64,000 nt of DNA from Orthonyx spaldingii (GCA_013397795.1 VZTJ01002442.1:140338-204337); one strand, 5' to 3'; counted from the stretch's first letter, positions 39,581 through 51,545 are shown. The notes: generated by a model not told the origin, from the letters alone. Program-made: numbers and translations.

Positions 39581-42093
39581 TACAGTATTTTAGGCATCAG
39601 TTTTAATTTATAAACATTTTCTTCACTGCAGGTGAAGTTTGAGGACTTCTGCTAGAGTCCCAAACACAGATAAAAGATCATTATACTAGAAAAGCACTAA
39701 CCCTCCCTTATGTTTACCCAAACTTAAATAAAGGCAGATTTAATTCAATTTTACAGCAGATTCAGTATTGAATAGGATGGTATTTGCTTGGAAAGGAAGC
39801 TGAATCTCTCTCACAACCGTTATTAAGAGAGAATCTGTAACTAATGTGGAGGTTGAGGGAAGGCAGGGATCAGGAGGATTGTTCCATTAGCTGCTCTTTT
39901 ATGCTGTTTGCAAAACAGGCTGAATGATATACAGAAGCCAGATGCTTTGTTTTAGCTGGTTGAGTCAGTATTGCTGAAATAACCAACCCACCTCAGGGAA
40001 TTGTGTGTATATATACGGGGAATATTATTTTCTTTTTGCTTGAAATACCACACAGTACATTTTGAACTACTGTTTCACCAGGCATGAGCTCTGAATCCAT
40101 ACCCTACACCCCAGGAAAAGGATCTCACTAAGGATGCCCTGAACAGCTTAATGCCTTGCTGCTCTGCTGCTCATCTCTTTCTTCCCAGCTTCTCCACAGT
40201 AGTCTTCACATGTCACTTAGTCCCTCAAGATATTTCTGCAACATATAAGGAATGGTGCAGTGTTAAGCTGGATCTGTCACCTAATGAGGTTTATCTCACC
40301 TCTGTCATGCCTTGATGGCAAAAGGCAAAGCTAAGTTTTAGGAATGCTGAGACAGAAGAATGGTTTAAGTGATTCTCTTCTCTGTAAGACAAAAACTAAA
40401 GCTCAATATGTACCAACAAAGCAGTGGAAATATCCTGTTCCCACCAGTCCTCTTGAAGGTACAGGTGGGTTTTGCAAACACAGTATGGTTAGAACAGTAG
40501 CTGATATTTCCCTGATTCAGGCTGTAGGAACTGCGTGCAGACCTTCCAGGTAGGTAACTCTGTGACTTGCCCCTCTTCTTATCCCACTTACTGTTTCTTG
40601 ACATTTACTTTTGTTGCCCTCCAAGCCTCTTCCCCAATAAGTAGCTCAAAAACCTAATCAGTTTTCTCCACTGGTCACAGTTTTGATACATCTACACTTT
40701 AATGGGGTATTTCTAGCACAGTTTTGGTGGTCATCGCAGCATAGCCTGATGTTACTGAGGTAGTTCCCCATGCCGTGCCAGCTCCCCTCTCTGAAGGTCC
40801 TTAGGGCTCCCCTCCAGTGTTGGTTTGCTGTCCCTCCTCACATAAACCTCCCTTATACACCAGTGATCACTGCCTGTGATTTTATCATGTCTGAAAATTT
40901 CTCATTATATCCAGTGGTTTTTTACACACTGCTGAACTTGCTTAACCTCAGACCTAGACTGTGGCCTATCTGTTATCTGCTGGCCCAACAGTCTTTACAC
41001 ACTTTCAGAACATTTTGGGTTTTGAGACATTTTCCCTCCCTTTGATCTTGCCTGGGCTCTAAGCTGTCCATTCTGAAACCCAAGGAACATTTCCTGGAGA
41101 TACACCATCCTTTCACTAATGGTGACAGCTCAGATGCATAAACAAGGGCTGTGCTTGCAATGGATCCCCACAGATGTTGCAGGAAGCAGGCACAATGTGG
41201 GATAAAGCTAGTGCCTTCACTGCTCTCTGGCACTGCTCAAAAGATCAGCTAGAGGTGGTCAGCTATCTAGACCTGTTTTATGTACAGTTATAAAACATCT
41301 TTCACTCCTGTATGGAGATCATAGCACCGACATAGTGACTGTGTTTGAGCCAAACCCATCATGTTATGTAGGCTAGGGACCTCTGAATTCAGGGTATGTC
41401 TTGATAAGGCCTGTAGGACATTTGGATCTTCCATTCAGGGGCATTTATGCACCATATGTGTAGTGTCTTCTCTTAATGAGCTCTCCTAGATCCATCTGGC
41501 AGCTCCTTGATGCCACATTCCTCATGCAAACAAAACTGTCTCAAAAAATTAACAAAGTTTTGGAAAACAGGTTCAGGTGGCCAGATGGGGAATTTCTTGT
41601 AAGAACAAAATAGTCCTTGTTCTGATACAGAATAGTGATATTGTTTTGAATCAAAAAGCAGATTTTAAGTGTCTTCAGATAGGACTTTTGTCACATATTG
41701 CAGATTGAAACAGGTCCTCTCTTCTCCAGGACAGAAGCAAAGGTGTAATTCAGCATCAAGTGGTTGCATCCTGATGCTGGATGTTAACTGGGGAGATGAT
41801 GAGTAGGACTGATTCTTAAACAAGTTTAGAAGCTTTGATGTTTCGGCAATACTATTCAAGCCCTGAAAATATAAAATTCTGGATTATAAATCATCTATGT
41901 TGAAATTAAATGTATGACTCAGTCAAAACCCTCATGATTCAGTTATAGCTGTTTTTGACAAACTTTTCTCTGGTATTTGTCTCATTTGATTGCAAATTTC
42001 TTGACTTTTGGGGAAAAATGGAGTCATTTTGAACTCAAAATGGCATTGAATCTGTAGGCAGAATTCCTTTAGCTGTCAGTGGGAACAGGATTA
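39581..42093. other. Unique non-coding sequence, no gene seen
   Basis: Short frames only. A donor-like TTCCAG/GTAGGT lies at 40550, at the end of a 70-codon frame, but with no convincing acceptor partner. No named repeat was recognised. Confidence 0.5.
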
Positions 42094-42410
42094 AGTTTGC
42101 AGTGGTTACTACAGCAAATTTTCTAATAAAAGATTATTACAGTCCCTTCTTAACTATTCCTCATTTGTGATAATTCAGATATAGCTGTTCATCTGCTTGT
42201 GAAGCTCTTAAATATCTTCAGATTCATCTCTGTCAATCAATGACGAAGTGAGCTGCATGAATACTAGGAAAATTACAATGGATTCAATTAACTTATTAAT
42301 AAGACATTGAAATATTTTATAGCCCAGTAGCATTGTGCTTTGGGACATGATGCATTCACTGATAAATCTTTTGGAGTGCTGAGCAGAAAATGGATTCCTT
42401 CTCAGTGATT
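42094..42410 (+). repeat. Copy B of a duplicated AT-rich block
   Basis: Same order and orientation of shared segments as copy A at 36957-37290. The 26-bp perfect core is at 42282-42307 and CTGATAAATCTT at 42359-42370. Small indels, mostly 1-3 bp, separate the copies. Overall divergence appears substantial, so the duplication is old. Confidence 0.75.
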
Positions 42411-43153
42411 CTGAAGTCACACTTAATCGGACAAAATCAGATATATAATTCTAAGCTGCTGCCTTGTGGAATACTGATGGTGGAAGCTGCAGAGAAGCAG
42501 AGATGAGGTATTTTGAAGTACTAGGCACTTTCAACTGAAATTTTACTTGGTTAGAAGAGAATTTAAATCTAAACCCTTCAAGACACTGCCTCCATTTTGA
42601 TTTGTGTCTATCAGTTGCAGTAGAGATGCTCTTAAGGATATTCGTGAGGCAGAGTTACCTAGACTTGAGTGAATCTCTGACATTACATAAATGCTTATAA
42701 CTCGTGGATCTCGTAATACACTGGTAATTCAGACTGTTAAACACCTCACAGATGAGAAAGGTAATGTTCGTAACATGTAAATTCTGAGGAAAGTCGAACT
42801 TTGTTAATCTGTGCATGTTTTTATACATAGTAATGTAACCAATGTTTTTCTGTACCATGCATTAATCCTAAATGCACAGGGAATGTATTAATATTATAGA
42901 ATACTGGTAACTGACATCTTATTTTCTCTCTTATTGTTCAAGATTCTAGGTTTACCTTCAAAGCTTATTACCAAGGTAGAGTTGGAAGAACTATTGCTGG
43001 TGCTCAAATATTGTGACTGAGTTAGCTGTTGTTTGAGAGACTGGTCAGAACGTTTTGGCCTGAGAAGGTTTTGTCAACTACCCATAACAGAAAAAGTGAA
43101 ATTCAGGAAAAACATTGCTTTGAAGGACTGGGATGGGTGAGAGGTTGGTACAG
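42411..43153. other. Unique non-coding sequence
   Basis: No supported feature between the duplicated block and the microsatellite. Confidence 0.5.
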
Positions 43154-43229
43154 TATATATATATATGTGTGTGTGTGTGTATACATGTGTATACATGTGT
43201 GTATATGTATATATATATATATATATATT
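43154..43229 (+). repeat. Compound TA/TG microsatellite
   Basis: A (TA)n run is followed by (TG)n, two copies of a GTGTATACAT-like unit and a longer (TA)n run. It is likely length-polymorphic. The plus-strand frame ending here encodes only Tyr/Ile/Cys/Val low-complexity sequence. Confidence 0.95.
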
Positions 43230-43885
43230 ATTAGCAGTATCCCTGCCTGATTAATTGGGGATCAGCACTTATTTCCTTAGTTTGATCATTTTAATCTGTG
43301 AGTTCTTAGGCTGTTGAGTTTGCTGTTCTATGAAAGAATACATTGAGCTCTTGCTCTCCATCTGTTGGAAAATATCAGTGTCTAGCTGTACACTTGAAAT
43401 AAAAGGAGTCAAAGTCCGTTTTTAGCCAACAGGGTAGATAGCACCTGTCCATATGGTTAAACGTGTTTGTAGAGCAGGCTGTCCCTGATAGTAATGATTC
43501 TTGGGAATAGTTCTTTATTTGTGCTGTTCTTAAATTGTGCCCACATACTATCTGGGACGATGGTAGCCAACATGGGCAGTTTTGTGCCTTTATTCTAGCT
43601 GAATCCCTGACAGGGTAATCAGTAATTCCATATAGGCTGATCTATCTTTTCCATTCTGTTTAGTTATTGTCGTCACTAAGAATGAAAATAAGGATTTTAA
43701 GATATACTATAGGAAAGATTACAGTTTGTCAGTATTAGGAGAAATTAAGGGGGGGAAATTCACTTTTACTTTTCTATAGTTCAAGAAGATAATTTATTTC
43801 CAAAAGTAAATGTGTTGACTTTTTTAAGAAAAAAAATTAAATGAGAAGATTTCTGAGAATTTTTGATGCAACAGTAATGATCCTG

Positions 43886-43893
43886 TATATAAG
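43886..43893 (+). promoter_or_regulatory. Possible TATA box
   Basis: TATATAAG matches the TATA consensus and is followed by the local GC-rich GGCTTTGGAGGCGC. A start site would be expected near 43915, and a consensus splice donor lies about 145 bp beyond. In AT-rich DNA such motifs also occur by chance. Confidence 0.2.
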
Positions 43894-43914
43894 GCTTTGG
43901 AGGCGCTTGTGTAG

Positions 43915-44060
43915 ACACAGCCTAGAGAATTGGTTCTTGATTTGACAAACTTCGTAATGACCTGTAGCTTGTTCTTGTGTTCTGAAGAAAAACAGCCATG
44001 TTAGCTGAGTCCAAGATCAGGAAATTTCAGCAAAAACAGTAAATCATGAAAAGGAATAGG
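43915..44060 (+). other. Candidate first exon downstream of the TATA-like motif
   Basis: The interval runs from the start position predicted by the TATA motif to a near-perfect donor, AATAGG/GTAAGT, at 44061. It has only very short frames, so it would be untranslated or non-coding. No CpG island accompanies it. The support is the spacing alone. Confidence 0.15.
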
Positions 44061-44442
44061 GTAAGTTGTTTGTTAAAGGGAAGGGACTGTAAGTTTTGTG
44101 TCCTTCAAAGTGCAGAGACTTTGCAGGTGTATGAAAGAACCTGCCATCAGCTCCACATCTGTATGGGAACCTGCCTGGATCTATCTGCTGCCACAGAACA
44201 GCACCTTTCTGCCAAGAGACATAGCTGCTAAATCCAATAACTCAGCAAAGCCCAGGCTGCTGCAGCCTTGTGCCCCCAGAACCAGCCAGTGGCGAGGCTG
44301 AGCCTTGGTCCCCAGCAGACAGGGACACGCAGAGCACATGGGCACAACACAGTCAAAGAACAACATGGACAGAAAACACAGTGGTCTCACAACTACAAAC
44401 ACAGATGTCTGATTCTGTTTCCTTCTGTGGCTGATAGACAGG

Positions 44443-44540
44443 AGATATATATGTGTGTACAAATGCATACATTTATAAACAAATGCATCAAATATATATA
44501 TGCACATATATTTGTATTTATGCATATATATATATATAAT
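44443..44540 (+). repeat. AT-rich imperfect microsatellite
   Basis: Irregular TA, TGCATA and TTTATA units. It sits about 50 bp upstream of the truncated 5' edge of a CR1 fragment. Confidence 0.85.
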
Positions 44541-44590
44541 TTGTACAATGTGGATCCCTCCAGCAGCTGCACTCAGACATGTACATTTTT

Positions 44591-45677
44591 CTGAATTTCC
44601 AGAAGGCTTTTGATATAGTTCCTCACATAATCCTTCAGGTTTATGGTGCTCTGGAGAAGAACTGGCTGAAGGGCTGAGCACGAAGGGTTGTAGTCAATGG
44701 GGCTAAATCTGGCTGGTGGGCAATTGAGCTGGGATAAAATTCTATAGCCAGTACTATTCAATATACTTACTGGTATATACAATATACAATAGTACAGGAG
44801 TTGAATGCACCATTAGCAAGTTTGTTGATAATGCCAAACTGGGAGGTGGTAGGAACTCTCTCTAGGGAGAGGAGGCCTTGTAGAGGGATCTGGTTTGACT
44901 GGTGGACTGGGCTGTGATTAATGGGATGAAATTTAACAAGTCATAATGCTGGATTCTGCACCTAGGATGGAGTAATGCCAAGTACAAATATAAATGAGAA
45001 GAGCAGTCCTGCAGACAGGGATCTGGGGGTTGGCAGCAGCTCAGTGTGTGCCAGCAGTGAGCCCTGACATCCAAGAGAGTAAACCCCATCCTGGGGTCTG
45101 TCAGACACAGCATCACCAGCTGGCCAGAAGAGCTGAGTGTCCTGCTGTATTCAGCACTGGTGTGACTCACTTTCAGTGCTGTGTACAGTGCTGGGCCCCA
45201 CAATTTGACAAAAATGTGCAGGTCCTTGAATGCCTCTGGAGGAGGGCAACAACTTTGGTGAAAGGGCTGGAAGAAATGTCCTATGTGGAGTGCTGAGGAC
45301 ACTGAGCTGTTGAGTTTGAAGAGAAAGAGGCTGAAGGTGACTTCTTTGGTCTCTACAGTTTCCTGAGGAGGGGAAGTGGAGAGGGAGGTATTAATCTCTT
45401 TTTCCTAATATCCAGTGACAGAATGCATGGGAATTGTTCAAAGCTGCACCAGGGGAGGTTCAGACTGCACATTGTGAAGGATTTTTTTGCCCAGAGGGCG
45501 ATCACACACTGGAACAGTCTTCCTAGAGAGGAGGTCAATGCCCCAAGCCTGTCAGTGTTTAAGAGGCATTTGGACAAGGCCTTCAGAAATATGCTTTAAA
45601 TTTTGGTCAGCCCTGCATTGGTTGGGCAGCTGAACTAGATGATCGTGATATTTCCCTTCTGACTGAAATATTCTGTG
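44591..45677 (+). mobile_element. CR1 LINE, 5'-truncated, degenerate
   Basis: It begins at the reverse-transcriptase segment readable as EFPEGF(D)IVPH and passes the active-site region as KFVDNAKL, where the second catalytic Asp is replaced by Asn. It continues through the CR1 C-terminal half in several frames and ends with GATGATCGTGATATTTCCC and GAAATATTCTGTG. The subfamily appears different from the copies at 16.3 and 53.4 kb, judging by its 3' end. The longest frames here run antisense and are artefacts. Confidence 0.9.
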
Positions 45678-46762
45678 TATGGTATGTTGTGCTGTGCCGT
45701 GTTAATTTGTCTGCCCAGTAACATCTCTACCCCACAACACACAAACAGTGTCTCAGTCCACACCCAGACCCTACAATCTTCCTAGCAGTTGTCCTGGATC
45801 CTCTTGTTCCTCTAATACCCACCTTGGATTGATTACGATCTCGACCCCCTTGCACCCATCATGCCCAGACATAAAGTTCTGATTTCTTCTTGTAACTACA
45901 AAACAGTTTGCTGATGATAGAAAGGAAACAGGAAATGTGTTCCAAAACCTGAAATATTTTAATGCTTGCCTTTTTTATTTTTTCCTTCTGCTAGATGTTA
46001 AATGTTTTCTTTGTTTTCCTGGAACTTGCTTTGGAGAAGGAATAAAAGGACAGGGAAAGCACATGAAATTCCTGATCATCTAAATTCAATGGCAAGGCTT
46101 GCAAGGAGAAAGTTTTCAACCGTGGAGCTTTTCCAAGTTTCCATATGCATTTTCTTTTGTAAAAAAGTGAACCAGTGCCAGAACATCAGGCAGTGCAAAC
46201 TGGATTGACAGCATTTAATCAATGTATCTGTTTCATTTTTCCTCAAAAGAAGACCTGGGCCAACGTTTCAAAGGCAAGAGTTATAATTTTAAAAATATAA
46301 AATTTTATGTGATTCCATCCTCCTGTTATTGAGGAAGGTGAAAGTTACACAGGAGTGAAAAAAATTACCTTTGAAATTATTTTGCATGTAGCTACTTAGA
46401 TTCCTTTTTCCTGTCTTTTAGAAGAAAGAACATGCTTTCTGTGCCTGTTTTGAAAAAGTTTGATCTGAAGAAGACCAGAACTTGTTGTTTCACTCTGACA
46501 ACTATGACGTACTCCCTGGATGCTTAATCCAAACACCACAAAGTGCCTTCATTACCTACCCCCATTCCTGTCTTTCCCATCTTCTATTACTTAAAACATA
46601 GGAGCAGTGCTTGATCACCTCTGAACTGAAGCTGTGTGCTTATTACCAGTTTCATAGCCACAGCTGTGTAACTGCTTTCCAGAAGGAAATTAAATCTGCA
46701 TGGAAGAAAGGGAAAAATTAAGGTAGTTTAAATAAGGTATGTTTTCTCTATCTGCTAGTCTT
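45678..46762. other. Unique non-coding sequence
   Basis: No supported gene or named repeat. Confidence 0.5.
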
Positions 46763-46872
46763 AGGAACACAGAAATTGTCAGACCGGATCACGTTCCATG
46801 TCTGTCCAGCCCAGCATCCTGTCTCTAACAGCAACCAGGACAGGCTGCCTCAGAGGAAGACATATGAACCCC
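46763..46872 (-). mobile_element. Old CR1-type 3' end, minus strand
   Basis: GACCGGATCACG, TCCAGCCCAGCATCCTGTCT and CCTCAGAGGAAG occur in the order seen at the reversed 3' end of ancient amniote CR1-like elements. The match is from memory and diverged, so the subfamily is not assigned. Confidence 0.55.
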
Positions 46873-47015
46873 AGCATCCACAGACATGGCATAATCTGTT
46901 GCTCTGTGATGTCTCATTTTTACTCTTTGGAGACTTGTGTTGGGGTAATTACTGCAGTTCTGGATCTTGCGTTCCTGTGTAAACTTCCATTTCATTGAAT
47001 GCTTTTTTCCCCTCC

Positions 47016-47033
47016 TTTTTTTTTTTTTTTTTT
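47016..47033 (+). repeat. Poly(T) run, 18 bases
   Basis: Eighteen consecutive T, preceded by a CT-rich segment. It could be the poly(A) of a minus-strand retrocopy, but no source transcript is recognisable to its left. Confidence 0.8.
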
Positions 47034-49494
47034 CTTTTGTCTGGAACAAAATAAATGTAATTATATTTCCATGTAACCACAACTGACAGGGAAATACAAT
47101 TACAATCATTAACTGACTGCTGTGGGCTTTTCAGACAGATGAACAGCAAGTTTTGTGGGAACCATTTTGTAGTTCCTGGGACACAAGTGAATCAAGTGTA
47201 GGTGTTATGGCAGGTTTCTGTCACAGGTCCGGTGCCGGGACCGTACTGGCATGGGGACTGTAAGGTGGTGCTGCGTTTTGAAGGAGGTGAGGCAGCAGGT
47301 ATATGAGTGCCTGCCTCTGAAACAGCCTCCACACTGAGTCCTGCACCATCCTGCCACACCCACCTCAGATGTGAGGAGCCTGTGATGTGTGTCATGGGTC
47401 ACAAAGTTTTCTATCCCACATTTAGAAAGGTTGGCACGCCCATATAGAGTCACTGGTTGCAGTACGAGTGTCTTGTCTTTCTAAAAATCAAAGAAACATA
47501 TATGTTTGTTGATTTTTGACACATTAGAGGATTTCAGCTTTTCAGAATAATGCCGTTTTCTTTAACAGGCAGTCACAACTAACCTCCTTATTTCAAGAAT
47601 GCAAAAATTACAGTTCTCTAGCTAATATTGGCTAATTAGCCAAAGCGATCTGTTGTTTTGATAAGTCCTGCCAGAAGAGATTGAACAAAACTCCAAGACA
47701 TAGAGGCAGCCTGGACATAAGAAGCACTCGGGATTTATTTCCCTTACTACAGGCTGTGAGGTTTTTTTTTTAAGACTGATGAACCGAGACGCATATATGT
47801 ATCTTAAGCTACCTAAAGCCTTCAAAAACCACTGCTCAGCTGCTGATTAACTCAAGAGGGTTAAATGACTAAATTTCCACTGTTGCACATATACAAAGCA
47901 GCTTATGTGCTGATCCTGTTCCATATTTTATGAGCTTCTTGGATCCCTCACTCAAACAGCAGCCCCAAACCTGGAGTTAATTCCCCTTGTCAGTCTCCCA
48001 TAGTCCTTCTCAGAGCACTTCTCAAGTGAAGACTGTTCCCAGCATGCCAACTCATTGGCACAGCACTCCAGGCTTGCTGAAAGCTTGCTTCCTATTCAAA
48101 TTTTCCACAAAGCTCTCAATGAATAGACTTCTAAAACCAAGGGACCTAATTTATTCTAGTTAATGGGAAGGTAAGCTCCTTTTTAAATTTCAGTCAAATC
48201 TATACTCTGTTCTCCAGGCTACTTTCAGGTGAGGTAGGACAGGATTTGGAACAGGTACCTTGCCTTGAAGAACAATGAGGGCTCTGATTCCCAAAAAGGA
48301 GTCAGGAGAGAAAGACAGAAACATACTTGGTTGTACAAGGAGCAGAACAAAGATAATTTATTGTCTTGAGGAAAATCCATATAATAAAGCTTATTATTTT
48401 AAACTGAATGCAGCTGATCTCACTTGCAGTTATATTTTTTTTTACAACAGATTTGTAGAGAGAAAAAACCCAAATATTTTCTCTTATTTTTTTCAGTTTT
48501 CTATAGCTGATTTTTTTTCACAGTGTCAGTAAAATAAAAAGTGTCTCCACCAAGTATTTCTGGCTCTACTGTACATTTAATAGCTTCCATGGACTCCTAT
48601 CTGTACTGTGAAATGAAAGGTGAGGTGCTCTTTTGGAAACATCACCTTGTTTGTAAACCTGTATTATGGTTGCTGCACAGAGGGTGAAAATTGCCCCATG
48701 ATGTGTATCCTATTCACTTCCAAAAGAGAATTTCACTATAGAGTTGTCTTTTTTCTCAGGGAATCTTATAAGCTTACAAAAGAAGTAAATATATTAAAAA
48801 GCTCTGCATTGTTCATTTTACTTCAATTCCAGTGTCCAATGACTCAGAGCTTCTGGCCATGATAATTTATAATACATGCTTTCTTCTATATCACCAATTT
48901 ATATGCACATAACCTGTAGGCTATCCTAAAGAAAGCTAGTGTTTTGCTTGTGGATTACATTCAACTGTGAGAAGCAAAAGGAGTATTTGGGAAATTATTA
49001 CGGAATAACAGTCTCCCTACTTCTGTTTTCCCATAGACTAATCCCTGTCCATCCCTTCTCATGTTGTTTGCCTTTTTTTTGTTTTGTTCTGTTTTACTGG
49101 TCAGCCAAGGGAAAAGGTTAGCTGAGATTTTATGTTCAGCTTCTTGTAAGGGGTAACAATAATTGTAAGCAAACATAGAAGTTGAAAATATGTGGTTTTA
49201 TTTATAAGGTCTGCTGATGTGAAATTCAGCTCTTTCAATTACTAATGTCTACTTCATTTTGCCCTGTTACATTGCCATCACAGCAGCAAACCTACTCACA
49301 TTACCCTCATAGCCCCGTGTAATTTGTGACTTTGGAGAAAGAGAAACTTCATGAAACCATCAGCTGGAGGCTCAAGCCTGGAAAACATCTCCAGAAGCAG
49401 CTGAACCAGTCGACAGCAGACATAATGGTGTCTATGCAGGGCTGTCAGTACAGTGGTGCCTATGGGCTTTTTTTTGTACCTACCTCAGGCTCTG
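47034..49494. other. Unique non-coding sequence with one GC-rich patch
   Basis: About 47200-47420 is distinctly GC-richer than its surroundings and includes GGTCCGGTGCCGGGACC, a near-palindrome. No frame or named repeat explains it. The rest is AT-rich with short frames. Confidence 0.5.
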
Positions 49495-49625
49495 TATCTC
49501 AAGCTGAATCTTCACTTGCTAATAATGTCAAAGCTGTGGGTTCAATCCCTGCATGGGCCATTCACTTGAGTTGGACTTGATGATGCATGTGGGTTCCTTC
49601 CAACTCAGAACATTCTGTGTAATCA
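49495..49625 (+). mobile_element. Second tRNA-Ile/CR1 chimeric SINE copy
   Basis: The tRNA-derived head retains TTGCTAATAATGTCAAAGC (anticodon arm, AAT) and GGGTTCAATCCCTGC (B-box/T-arm), then GGGCCATTCACTTGAGTTGG. The CR1-like tail reads GATGATGCATGTGGGTTCC and TTCCAACTCAGAACATTCTG. The A-box part is degenerate. It is the same family as 2581-2720 in opposite orientation, and the better-preserved B-box supports the tRNA-Ile assignment. Confidence 0.8.
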
Positions 49626-50339
49626 CGCCATCTACCTTAGAGCACTGTCTGATATGTCTGTTACCTCTTCTGCCAGCTTTCCTTCTTTTCTCTCACTACT
49701 CCCTCCTTGTATAGCTCTTTCTTTCCTTAATTGATCATTTCTTTGTCTCTTTTGAATTCTCTTCTGAGGTCACCTTGTTCTCTTGACAGAACAGGAGCTA
49801 TGCAATACCCAGCAACATCAGACCTCCATGTGTTGTTTGTCCCCAGGCACCACTGTGGTAGGCCTGCTAATAAAAATATGACAGGTAGAACCAGGAATTC
49901 ACTTTCAAAACATTGCTGCAATTAAACAGGAGCCTCACATACTTGGTAATATGACAAACTGCAAATGACCAGAAGTCAAACCCTTTGGTGTTCTGAGTCA
50001 TTCTGTAAGCATGCAACCATGCAAAATGGTCTTGAATATTAATGAAAGCACACTTCAGAGGAACCCTATCTATCAATAACTAACCTGCTTCCAAGGGACA
50101 ACCTGTGCTGATGTTCCCATAAAGTGGCCAAAAGCTGTGAAATTGCCTACACCTTGATGTTGTGTTTACCAGACTGTCACCTTCCTGACGCAGGGACAGC
50201 CTGGGTGATCCTTAGCTGTGCACTGCTGGCCACTGAGGAGCTGTTTGCTCAGTGAGGACAGTAGTGGATTAGATTTTAGAAGTCTATAAACACCCCTGTA
50301 GTCCTCAGTGCTGAGTTACTCATTTTCTAAGGCATCCAG
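49626..50339. other. Unique non-coding sequence
   Basis: Two overlapping opposite-strand frames near 49727-49925 look like chance. Nothing else is supported. Confidence 0.5.
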
Positions 50340-50783
50340 GTGTATGTGGGAGTCACCAGATATGAATTAAATTTGATGCAGAGCAAGAATGAACCCCCTT
50401 GTGACCTTGGACAGAACATCATCAATGCTGGAAATGTACCAATGAATCAGGTCAGCAAGAAAAGGATTGATGGGATGGCATTTAGCAGCAATGACATCAG
50501 GTTAGCAGAATATTTTTTTTGCAAGATTTGAAAACTGGAACACTTTATCATCTTTCCTCTAAAAATCACTGTTTTGTGGCAGGATCAATATTTTGCTCTT
50601 GAAATGTATGAGCAGAATAAGAGCTCTATGACTTTAGAATATATGTCATCATCAGATGACATAAATCCTGAAAAACAGAATTATTTTAAATTTGCAGTCC
50701 TGAGCTTGCCAGTTAAGAAATCACAGCAATTCTTTGTTATAAACAATGGAATTATAACTAGAACTCTAAGGGGCATTTGGTGA
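50340..50783 (+). other. Reading frame with one internal stop, unrecognised
   Basis: A single forward frame runs 148 codons with only one internal stop (TGA at 50529), unusually long for this AT-rich sequence. Two parts have splice-like edges: 50340-50457 (acceptor aaggcatccag, donor AATCAG/GTCAGC) and 50583-50779 (acceptor gttttgtggcag, donor CATTTG/GTGAGG). The second part vaguely follows a cadherin-repeat pattern: a Glu after an early strand, SSSDDINPEKQN where cadherins have a DxDxxxN-like turn, then FFVINNGIITRTL. The usual DRE after the final strand is missing. This resemblance may be accidental. Confidence 0.15.
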
Positions 50784-51469
50784 GGGAGGGATTTTTGAGA
50801 TTATAAACACTGATACCTCAAAAAATTTATTTTCAGTAAGTGAGGAAAGAAAACAAAAATGAGAATTCTTCACCAGACCCCAAAATATTTTCAATAGAGA
50901 GATTTTGAAAATGTTCCAGATCTTCCAAAAAACCAACTCAGGTAAAAGTGAAATATTTAACCTAAGTTTAAAAAATCATGTATGTGAATAATAAAATTTT
51001 CTATTAATTAAAATATCACATACCTTTGAAAGACAGTGTTTCCTAACACTTACGTGAAAGTTGGTGTGGGTGGCACAGCAACATTTAAATTTTCTTACTG
51101 TTATATGCCAAAGTCAGGTTCTTAGCTGCATCCTGCTCAGTTGAGGTTTTAATAGCTGTTGTTGTGAGCTCAGTGTTGGAATACTCTGCCTTGGTGCTGG
51201 CTCCAGAGCACAGAGGTGTCAGGTTAACAGTGGATTTTATGCCTGGGCCTAGTTAGCAAAGCTAGCCTGCTGTTTCTTTTCAAGATAAACTACTAGCAGT
51301 TAATCTATCCAGGGTTTGTATTCATAAAAGACCAGGTAAAAATTGTTAGGTTTTGATTGTAATTTAATCTGCTTCTATTAAGAATTTCTTAATTTGCAGT
51401 CTTATGTTGCAGGGAAGGGTCTCTGCAGATTTAGCCTGGTTTTGTTGTGTTTCTCTATAACATTTACTG

Positions 51470-51545
51470 TTGACCACTGCCAGAGGCAGGTTAATGGGCT
51501 AATTGGATCTTAGCTTTGATGCAGTTCTGCTTCTTTTATGTTCCC
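51470..51545 (+). mobile_element. Old CR1-type 3' end, plus strand
   Basis: GACCACTGCCAGAGGCAGG, GGGCTAATTGGATCTTAG and TTCTTTTATGTTCC follow the 3' terminus of ancient amniote CR1-like elements. It appears to be the same family as 46763-46872 in opposite orientation. The 5' part is not recognisable. Confidence 0.5.

Noticed and set aside
44181..44681. 166-codon minus-strand frame, the longest in the window
   Set aside because: It runs through an AT-rich microsatellite (Tyr/Ile/Met-rich stretch) and the antisense of a CR1 fragment. It has no domain or splice context.
44862..45302. 146-codon minus-strand frame
   Set aside because: It is the antisense of the plus-strand CR1 C-terminal region. 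CR1 antisense is often open by composition.
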